A stretch of 64,000 nt of DNA, from contig CANTFK010000218.1 in the NCBI GenBank assembly GCA_947646735.1, forward strand, positions 1 through 64,000, read 5' to 3'. The notes under the pieces were generated by a model, which was not told the origin of the DNA, searched no databases, and saw nothing but the letters and a program-made list of their open reading frames with translations. Shown one piece after another: positions 56,570 through 64,000 of this stretch. The position numbers were made by a program, and so were the translations under genes. This DNA comes from Peronospora farinosa (Eukaryota; Oomycota; Peronosporomycetes; Peronosporales; Peronosporaceae). How positions within the stretch are numbered: the first letter of the stretch is position 1; each line of letters opens with the position of its first letter.

Positions 56570-57214
56570 TCAGTTCTGCTTGCTCCCCATTGCACAAGCA
56601 AATCGAGGGGACTCTTTGCCGCATACAGCATGAAGCACAATGCTCAACTTATGCTTACTTGTCTCAGATAACGGCATAAAGTGGTGGTCCGTCCACTTGG
56701 TCGATACTTTGTGGTCAGATCCGGGTAAGAAGGCACCAAACTTACCGGACAAGTCTCCCGCCTCGCACGACTTCTGATCGGACTTGTACTTGAATGGAGT
56801 GCATTCGTAGCTCTCGGATTTTTTCTTGCAGTCAGGTTGTGCAATATGCTGCGAGGCGGGGCCACAAGCCTTATCAGGGTCAAAGTGGTTGCCAGTCATC
56901 ATCTTGGAGCACTCTTTAAAAGAGGCCGAAGACTTGGACGACATCCATCCGGTATGAAGGTGCCAATTGTAGCTTTTGACAGAGTGGGTTTTGCAACTAG
57001 CGTCGAGAGACGCAATCTTCTTTTTGTCGACATGCGAGAAGTCAAGTTTAGCATCAATGTTGGCAACGGTCGAGGCAGTGTATTGCACTGTGATAGAGCC
57101 GCCAACACCAGCAGCGTCCGTAGGATTGAACTTGTAGACGATCGTTGGGAACTTAGCGGTAGCACCGGTAAGAGCGAGTGTGAAAGCGAAAATTGAGGTA
57201 AATACTCGGATCAT
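56570..57214 (-). CDS. Secreted Cu/Zn superoxide dismutase-like protein, copy 2
   Basis: 214 residues from ATG 57214. The longer upstream frame was rejected because the signal peptide (VFTSIFAFTLALTGATA) begins here. It is a paralogue of the gene at 43654 with the same block order: WHLH, GNHFDP, ACGPASQH, CEAGDLSGKFG and SIVLHAVCGKESPR. Copper-side histidines are conserved. The position before GDLSG has no His, although an ACGPASQH His is present where copy 1 has Tyr. Cysteines match copy 1. The basic C-terminal extension of copy 1 is missing. Secretion and superoxide dismutation are inferred from signal peptide and family. It is 13 kb from copy 1 and in opposite orientation. The upstream minus-strand sequence just before the ATG has a pyrimidine-rich Inr-like stretch. 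Confidence 0.82.
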   Translation of the reverse strand: MIRVFTSIFAFTLALTGATAKFPTIVYKFNPTDAAGVGGSITVQYTASTVANIDAKLDFSHVDKKKIASLDASCKTHSVKSYNWHLHTGWMSSKSSASFKECSKMMTGNHFDPDKACGPASQHIAQPDCKKKSESYECTPFKYKSDQKSCEAGDLSGKFGAFLPGSDHKVSTKWTDHHFMPLSETSKHKLSIVLHAVCGKESPRFACAMGSKQN

Positions 57215-59182
57215 GGTGAGAATGGAGAGACAGGAAGTGGCTTGAGGGGTCAAGAAGGAATTTGAAAATGCAACTGCAGTAGTCTTGTAGATTTTCTTTA
57301 CAGATAGTTCAGTCATGAAGAGGTGGCCTTTTCCTGAAGACCAACGACCAGCTGAGGATTCAGCCTCGGATGTGAAACGCCAATGCTCCAAACCATGCTG
57401 TGTTTAGCAATTGACGGGGTTTCGTATATGGTTTCGGTGTCAACATCCGCACAATCGACTCAGTACCTCGTACATGTTTAATGCAAGAGCTCGAGCAGTG
57501 AGTGTAGAGTGTAGAATATACCTCAGTCCGTGACTTTACGATACATATCCGCCGAATGTTTATATTGTAGCTAGTACCACGACCATCAGGTCGACACAAC
57601 GGACGACCATGTATAGTGCACCTTTTCAGAGCTCAAGCACAGAGTTGCGTTGATACCGATCCTTGAAAGACTATGAGGAGACGATACAATACTATAAAGC
57701 TTCACTCAGCATGGATGTGTCACTTCTAGTTTGTGACATCCGAGCATTTCCATGCACTGCCGTCAAACGCTGCAAATCCGATCTGTCACTGTCATGTGGA
57801 AACGTTGTTGGTCGTCAAACGCGTTGACGGTCAGTCGTCAAGTGGAGTAACACGCTAACTTGTTGGCGTAAGCAGCCGGCGATGATGGTCAAAGAAATGT
57901 AAGTAACGCGTCTGACGAGTGCACTTCCAGTCCACGAATCCATTCGACCTTTACCGGAATCCGATACTTTACGCGACAAAGATTAAGGTTTAGACCTTCG
58001 TGACGTTGCGTCGACTTGAATATACTTCTCCCTTTGTCTTAACAAACGTTAAAGTCTGCCCCGTGACTTCTGTCTTTAAATTTTGGCGCAGATGATGTTG
58101 TCGTAGTCAAAGTTGTGAGGTCCGATACCAATGGGCAGCCTAGCTTAGTAGAAAGGGGATGATTATCTCGGCACCATAGAATGTAACGTACGACTGTGTC
58201 GGTAGGAGACACGTACCTCAATGTCGCTTATACATACTGAAGACGAACGCTACGATTTGCACAATTTCCAAGCTCCGGACGTCTACACTTCCGTTGCACT
58301 TCTTCGATCTCATCTGGTTGTCCATAGATCGGCGCGCCGAGATGGCCAATTGCACCCGCCAAAGAGCTCAAGCTGCTTGCTCATCGTATAAACTTGCCAA
58401 GTCCATGACGAAAAAAACTTCGACTTGACTGCCACCTTCGCAAAAGTGAGCTGTACGGAGGTTGATTGTCGCCTGCGCAGTTGTCGAGTGAGTCTGCTAC
58501 AAGTGTCAAGAACAACCGGGTGTCGAGGTATGCTCTTCCGTGGCCTCTTGTGTCGCGGAGTTCAATGTGCGCGTCCGAAGCTCAGCGTATGACAGGCTTG
58601 TATCCGTCCGAGTGCATATTTTTCTGCTGTTGCCGACCGATTCGCCAAGCACAGCTCCAATTGAATCGTAGCGTCTCTACTAGACCTTCTTTCGGACACC
58701 TGCTAGCAGAACAAATGGCAACTGGTATCAGATCAACTCGTAAGAGTGAGTCATCCAAACGTGAGGCGGACAGCCATTTTTTGCTTTATATTGCTGCCAA
58801 AATGGCTGTTTGCCTCACAATCAAGTAGACGACGGAGGTTTTACCACGAAACTTGATTAGGAGACATTGCAGTCTGATGGCTCTTGTAATCACTCAGTGA
58901 AATGGATGCGAATTACAATCTGCCTGAGTGCTGCATCGAGATCGAGATATCGAGCCATTAGGAAGTTCCAATCGTTAGTCACGTTCCAAAGAGCTGACTG
59001 TAATGTTACAAGTATTGCAGTCAGCAACAGGGTAGGTCTATAGAGACGTAGTAGAAACGTAACGTGAATGAGTGACATGCCAGTCATGAGAATGTAAAAC
59101 TTTTGTATTAAGGCAGAAATGTATGTACAAAACGACAAACCTTCATGACAGTATGACTAGCTGAAGACACGAGCCAGTCCTT
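57215..59182. other. Intergenic, about 2 kb, no gene seen
   Basis: This spacer lies between SOD-like copy 2 (5' side) and the 3' end of the glucan synthase fusion. Frames such as 58466-58828 lack recognisable features. No RNA gene or strong repeat was found. Confidence 0.55.
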
Positions 59183-62100
59183 CTAAGCACGCGTGTGCAT
59201 GAGCGGTGGTACGGCATTTGCGGGTGTATCGTACATCTGGTAGCCGACGGGCATTGCGTTGGTCCGTTGATTACTTACATTGGACTTGGAGCGCGCGCGA
59301 CTGAGATTCCGCTGTCGAGCATTACCGGGCGTTCGCGTGTTACGACTTCCGCGCTCGGCACGCATGCGAGCGATGCGATCACGTTCACGCTGAGCTTCCG
59401 ACTTGGTGCAGATGACGCCGTTCTTCAAGGTACCTGCACCCAGCAGTAGCACCAGCGCAGCAACGCTAACGCCTGCGGTTGCGTACAGATAAATGTACTC
59501 TTTCGCCGCGAACGCGTCGTCCGCGTGCATGTAGGCGTAACCCACGTCCGCTACGAAAAAGATGCCAAATAGCATCGTCGTAGACGAGGCACGACCGCGC
59601 GTTTTGAACATGCCGACGCAGGCCGACCACAGTGCAGAACTCGTGCCCAGCCCCAGAAAGAAGTACATGAGCATCACGATCAGACTAGTGTACAAGCCAG
59701 AGCCATCCGGTTTGCCAAGAAAGTTTGACGTCTCGTTGAAACCCAGCACACTCGCACAGATGGCTACTGGGATGAGCGTTCCGAACAAAATAGACTTGTG
59801 ATCCAGCTTGTCGATGAAAAAGAAGGCAATCACGACACCTGAAATCTGCAATGCCGTGGCATTTACATACAACTGATCTTGGTCAGTGTACTGATTAGCT
59901 CCCTTGTAGCTGATGAAGGCGTTGAGGAAGCCTGTGGTCAGGGATGATACTAGCATCAGGGAAAAGCCAATCAAGAACTTAAAAGCGCCTGCACCAGCCT
60001 CATCAGGAGTCTCCTCTTCACGCATGATCTTGAGCTCCTCTTGCACAGCAGGCTTTCGTCGCAGAATGACCAGGCAGGCTTCGCACGCATCCCAGCCTTT
60101 ACGATCTAGCACCCAGTAGGGGCTTTCCGGAAACACGTTCACCACTGGCGTGACTAACGCGATGACAATGCAAGCTGCAAATGCTTGCCAGATCCATCCC
60201 AACTGGTTTACGGTTGCACAAATACCGCCCAGCAAGCTACCAGCAACAAATCCTAAACCCAGTAGCAAAATGGCCTTGCCACGCATTTCTTTCGTGGAGA
60301 TCTCGTAAATGTAGATAGCCAAAGAAGGTAGCAGAATACCGCAAGAAGCGCCAAGCAAGCCGATACCAGGCATCAGCAGAGCCGAACGAAGGTCATCGTT
60401 AGCACTCACAGCTACCATACCCAGCGTGCTAAAGAGACCACCAGCAACGATGGCCAGACGACGGCCGAGGAAGAAATTCAAGAAACCAGCGATGATCGTG
60501 CCCACCACACACGAACCGTACAGCAAAAAAGTAGTCGTGCCGTCGCCGACATCACCACTGAGCACGTCATCGTACGTAACCACGTAACTTGCAAAACTGG
60601 CTGACTGCTCTAGCGTTGACAGCAGGTTGAAGAGCCAGCCAACGCCAATACCACCCAAAACGCCCATAAAGGCCGCCAGCGAGAAAGCGTACTGCGATGA
60701 TGCAGACATGACCTTTGAAAACCCTTCATTGTACATCATACGCGTCTGGATAATGTTCAAAAATGGAATGCACGACATGACCACCAGCGGAATAATCATA
60801 CCCATGCAGAAAATAAAGTCGAACAGAAACTGTAGCTGTTGAAACACCGCAATGCCAGCGATGGAAGAGTGTGGGAAACTCCACATGCGAAAGCATTCGT
60901 TGATGCCGTAAAGAGCAGCCACATATGCAAACCATAGTGAAATAGCGTATTGAAAGGTCCACTTCATAATGATCCAAGTGACAAGGAAGTATACAGCGTT
61001 CACGATCACTAGAGTGACGAGATAGAGTACTGCACGAGTGGCCGGACTCATAGACCGCATGCCCTTGCCAAGACTGTGGAAAACATTCATCAGGATTACC
61101 GTGGCTACAGCGGCGCCGAACGAGTACGCAACGTACATCACATCGGATGTTTCAAGTGTGGCCACGTAAAACATCAACAGGAAGTGTCGGCATTCACGAA
61201 GAACAACGGTAACACGCGAAATCATGTTCGAGCCGTGAAGCTGCTCCAAATCTCCCTTCCACCACCCTACCCAGCCACCCTTGTTCGCCGGATCATCGTC
61301 CTTATAGTCCTCCTCGGCAAACATCCACATGCACCACTGTTGAACATCCACCTTGGTCTTTTTTAAATCAAGACCGTCACTGTTGAACAAAAACGGACCA
61401 ACCACCCACAGAATGGAAATGAACCACACTGAGAACGTCTGCACACCGTAAGCCTGAGCAGTTTCACAGTAATCGGACGCAAAAGTGTTATCATTTGCGG
61501 CCGCATCCGTCCGACAGATGTAAAAATTACCAAACACTCCGTACACAAGACACAAACCCATTAGCTCCCATGCTTTCCGGTAATGTGAACTTGCGTACGC
61601 TTTATACAGTAGCACCAATGTTTCACGTGAAATCTTAAAACCACGACCCGTGGCCTGGTACTTGGCACCACCGTGCACAATGTTGTTGTCGAAGTAGTGC
61701 ATCGTCGTACCGACTTGGAACACGAAAAAAGCAGGACCAAGCGTGATGATCATATCGAAAAAACGCGTCATACCGCGGACAAGACCACCTTCACCGAAGT
61801 ACACACACATCAGCGGTAGCATCAGAAAGAAACCGGCTTGGATGTAAAACTGAGTGTTGAGAACAGCACTCAAGTCCTTAAATACACGCTCATCGAAGTT
61901 ATTAGCAATGTTTTCCGTAATCACAGCAGTCGAGTTCATGTCGTACACAATCTGCTGCTGGACACCAGCCAAGACCAGGTACACCTTGCAGTACATGTAC
62001 ACGAATGTCGTCACAATCGTCATCCATGTGGCAAAGTAGAAACCCGTGTGCGAGTAGTACATCGAGTTTAGACGGAAAAAATCCATAAATTGGCCCATGC

Positions 62101-64000
62101 GGTGGGCCTCGCGGGCGAGAGATGTTTCACCAGCACCGTTGGCTAGCTTGCCCTCGAACATCGAAATCTGCGAAAGAGCCACATCACGACCCTTACCACA
62201 CTGCATAAATTCTACGTGCGTTACCACACCACCACGAAGCGTTGAGTTAAAACCAGCAAACACATCCTCGGACAAATTAATGCCCTTACTAGCCTTGGAC
62301 ACACCACCGCGAGGCATCGCAATGACCTTGTCAAAAATATCAGGGTGACCGTAGTGCATACGGACGTAAAGCGGTTCAGCCAGCACACGCTGAGAGAGCG
62401 TCACAAACACCAGTTCCTGCCACGACTTGAACTTCGACAGCGACGAAGCATTACCCGTGAAAATGTGCTCACGCATACCGATAATCGATACCGGTTTCTT
62501 CGAAGGATGTAGGTCAGCGGTCACTAACAGCTGCGGCATCTTCAGACACTCTTCAAAATAGTGCTGCTGGTTCATATCAATAGTCTGGAGATACTCGCCA
62601 CGCGTAAACGGAAGAGCGTTGTTCTGGTTTTCAGGTTTACCTTCGCCAATAATTGGATCACCTGGCAATTCGTACCGGTACACTTCCGCAATCTCGTTTC
62701 CTTCGCTTTTGATGAGCACTGTGTCGTATTGTTTGCCTCCTTCGATCGGAATAGTATCCACATACGCCACACGCAAGTTCGGGTATGTCTTAAGCAAATA
62801 ATCGATGTCATCAGCTTGGGGCTTATTCTCCGCGCGATGTTTACCGTACACTTGACAAGCACAGATGTACGAAAACTTCAAGCGTACCATGTCCTCCAGC
62901 TGAGCCTGCTTTTGCTCAGCCGACTTGCCAGGGCTCGACCCAATCTCTAACCAGTGTAGAATCTTGATTGCGTCCTCGTAAAGCATCATACCCTGAACAG
63001 TACGCGCCAGTGTCTGGCCACGGTACGAGGCCCACAAACGAAGCTCCAGCGGATAATTTGCATGCGCTTCATCTGCGGTACCCACATCAATACGCTCCAA
63101 AAAGTTCTCCCATTCCTCGGGATGAATAGTGATGAGGTACTTCAAAATCGTAATGTTCTTGCCCTTCTCTTCAACCTTTTGGAAGACCGGGTGGTTCACT
63201 AGCGGGTCATTCAGCTCTGACAGAGAAATCAGCACACTTTCACTATAGAAAGGCGTAACCACAGAAAACGAGTGCATCTCCTTCACCGACGTAAGCTGCG
63301 GAATGTCCATCAAAAGCGACTTCATGAAAAAACCAAGACGACGCTGAGCCTCAGGAACGCGTGGCATAGCATCAGCTTTTTCAAGCGACATCAGTAGGTA
63401 CGCGCGGGTCGCAGCACCCATGGCTGTATCATTATGGAACAGATTCACCAGACCACGCGCCGCAAACACGTAGCCGTTTGCGCTCGAGCAAAACTTAGAG
63501 TTGCTGAACTTGGCAGCAAGCTCGGGGCGGTTCGCAAAGATTCGAATGGCGTTAAGCAGGTTCTCCATCTTTGTCACAAAGTTACGAATAACGCCCATCC
63601 TGTGCACCCTAGACGTCGTCAAGTGCGACTGAGCGTCTGGGTCTGGAAGATCCATCACAGCCTCCAAAAACTCCATTGACACAGTACGAAGCTGCACCAG
63701 ACTCTTTGCGTCAAACGTGCTCATAAAGCTACCGTTTGCAGCAATCGTCTCCATTTGGCGAAGAGCATCAAGGATGTCCGCATCATCACTGCCCAGAAGA
63801 GCCTCCATCACGTACATACTAGCTGTAAAGAAGCTACGCACAGCTGACAGACAATCCTTCTGTACCATGTACACCTGGAGCTGCGAATCACCCTTGCCTT
63901 CCTTGCCAAGCTTCACCGTGTATTCAAGAGCTTCCACGAGTTTACCAGCGGAAAGGAACACTGGCTCGAATACATCGCCAGAGCTCTGAATGTCGTACTG
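59183..64000 (-). CDS. GT48 1,3-beta-glucan (callose) synthase fused to an MFS sugar-porter domain (5' partial)
   Basis: The open frame reaches the right edge, so the N-terminus lies outside; 1605 residues are visible. The first about 600 belong to the GT48 catalytic region of FKS/callose synthases: KPENQNNALPFTRGEYLQTI (about 453-472), DMNQQHYFEE, REHIFTGNASSLSKF, HYGHPDIFDK, MPRGGVSKASKGINLSED and EAHRMGQFMDFFRLNSMYY. Multiple membrane spans follow as in GT48 enzymes. From about residue 1080 to 1520 the protein instead looks like a sugar-porter MFS half or whole: LGRRLA (about 1178), YEISTKEMRGKAILLLG, PESPYWVL (about 1290), GLGTSSALWSACVGMFKTRGRA. A basic, Arg-rich tail ends it. The enzyme polymerises UDP-glucose into cell-wall 1,3-beta-glucan at the plasma membrane. 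The frame is continuous across both parts with no splice signals needed. Confidence 0.92.
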   Translation of the reverse strand, partial: QYDIQSSGDVFEPVFLSAGKLVEALEYTVKLGKEGKGDSQLQVYMVQKDCLSAVRSFFTASMYVMEALLGSDDADILDALRQMETIAANGSFMSTFDAKSLVQLRTVSMEFLEAVMDLPDPDAQSHLTTSRVHRMGVIRNFVTKMENLLNAIRIFANRPELAAKFSNSKFCSSANGYVFAARGLVNLFHNDTAMGAATRAYLLMSLEKADAMPRVPEAQRRLGFFMKSLLMDIPQLTSVKEMHSFSVVTPFYSESVLISLSELNDPLVNHPVFQKVEEKGKNITILKYLITIHPEEWENFLERIDVGTADEAHANYPLELRLWASYRGQTLARTVQGMMLYEDAIKILHWLEIGSSPGKSAEQKQAQLEDMVRLKFSYICACQVYGKHRAENKPQADDIDYLLKTYPNLRVAYVDTIPIEGGKQYDTVLIKSEGNEIAEVYRYELPGDPIIGEGKPENQNNALPFTRGEYLQTIDMNQQHYFEECLKMPQLLVTADLHPSKKPVSIIGMREHIFTGNASSLSKFKSWQELVFVTLSQRVLAEPLYVRMHYGHPDIFDKVIAMPRGGVSKASKGINLSEDVFAGFNSTLRGGVVTHVEFMQCGKGRDVALSQISMFEGKLANGAGETSLAREAHRMGQFMDFFRLNSMYYSHTGFYFATWMTIVTTFVYMYCKVYLVLAGVQQQIVYDMNSTAVITENIANNFDERVFKDLSAVLNTQFYIQAGFFLMLPLMCVYFGEGGLVRGMTRFFDMIITLGPAFFVFQVGTTMHYFDNNIVHGGAKYQATGRGFKISRETLVLLYKAYASSHYRKAWELMGLCLVYGVFGNFYICRTDAAANDNTFASDYCETAQAYGVQTFSVWFISILWVVGPFLFNSDGLDLKKTKVDVQQWCMWMFAEEDYKDDDPANKGGWVGWWKGDLEQLHGSNMISRVTVVLRECRHFLLMFYVATLETSDVMYVAYSFGAAVATVILMNVFHSLGKGMRSMSPATRAVLYLVTLVIVNAVYFLVTWIIMKWTFQYAISLWFAYVAALYGINECFRMWSFPHSSIAGIAVFQQLQFLFDFIFCMGMIIPLVVMSCIPFLNIIQTRMMYNEGFSKVMSASSQYAFSLAAFMGVLGGIGVGWLFNLLSTLEQSASFASYVVTYDDVLSGDVGDGTTTFLLYGSCVVGTIIAGFLNFFLGRRLAIVAGGLFSTLGMVAVSANDDLRSALLMPGIGLLGASCGILLPSLAIYIYEISTKEMRGKAILLLGLGFVAGSLLGGICATVNQLGWIWQAFAACIVIALVTPVVNVFPESPYWVLDRKGWDACEACLVILRRKPAVQEELKIMREEETPDEAGAGAFKFLIGFSLMLVSSLTTGFLNAFISYKGANQYTDQDQLYVNATALQISGVVIAFFFIDKLDHKSILFGTLIPVAICASVLGFNETSNFLGKPDGSGLYTSLIVMLMYFFLGLGTSSALWSACVGMFKTRGRASSTTMLFGIFFVADVGYAYMHADDAFAAKEYIYLYATAGVSVAALVLLLGAGTLKNGVICTKSEAQRERDRIARMRAERGSRNTRTPGNARQRNLSRARSKSNVSNQRTNAMPVGYQMYDTPANAVPPLMHTRA

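Noticed and set aside
1..64000. CRISPR arrays, bacterial operons or phage genes
   Set aside because: No short direct repeats with unique spacers or Shine-Dalgarno-led gene strings. Introns and gene families are eukaryotic.

Overview
The window looks like nuclear DNA of an oomycete, most likely a plant-pathogenic Peronosporales species (a Phytophthora or downy mildew relative). The pointers are short GT-AG introns of about 50-110 nt, a secreted protein with an RQLR then EER signature, three intronless START-like plus FYVE-like zinc-finger genes, secreted SOD-like proteins, a GT48 glucan synthase fused to a sugar-porter domain, and initiator-like core promoter matches. The species call is inference.

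Layout. Positions 1-5687 are ten head-to-tail copies of a 570-bp unit, each carrying one complete tRNA-Leu(UAA). The array runs off the left edge and ends in a hairpin cluster and retroelement debris (5688-6755). Then come an MFS transporter (+, 6756), a P4-ATPase lipid flippase (+, 9141, one intron), an ankyrin-histone deacetylase (-, 13744), a heat-shock factor (+, 17839, one intron), the ribosome-biogenesis factor LTV1 (-, 19553, with a homopolymer frameshift and an unusual first exon), zuotin/DNAJC2 (-, 21619) and a 10-kb VPS13 lipid-transfer gene with a C-terminal PDZ domain (-, 23162).

The second half holds START/FYVE gene 1 (+, 35406), a DUF92/TMEM19-like membrane protein (+, 37370), START/FYVE gene 2 (+, 40912), SOD-like gene 1 (+, 43654), an SLC37-type sugar-phosphate exchanger (-, 45410, four exons) divergent from a small TMEM128-like gene (+, 47254), START/FYVE gene 3 (-, 49078), an interrupted unknown frame (-, 51219), an RXLR-type effector pseudogene (-, 52719), a RecQ helicase (-, 54494, five exons), SOD-like gene 2 (-, 56570) and a partial GT48 glucan synthase/transporter fusion (-, 59183 to the right edge).

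Themes. Several genes deal with membrane lipids and trafficking (flippase, VPS13, three START/FYVE proteins). LTV1 and zuotin are ribosome-linked neighbours in one orientation. Secreted SOD-like proteins, the effector relic and the cell-wall glucan synthase belong to the cell surface or host interface. Exon structures were read by eye from splice signals and reading-frame continuity. No database search was run.
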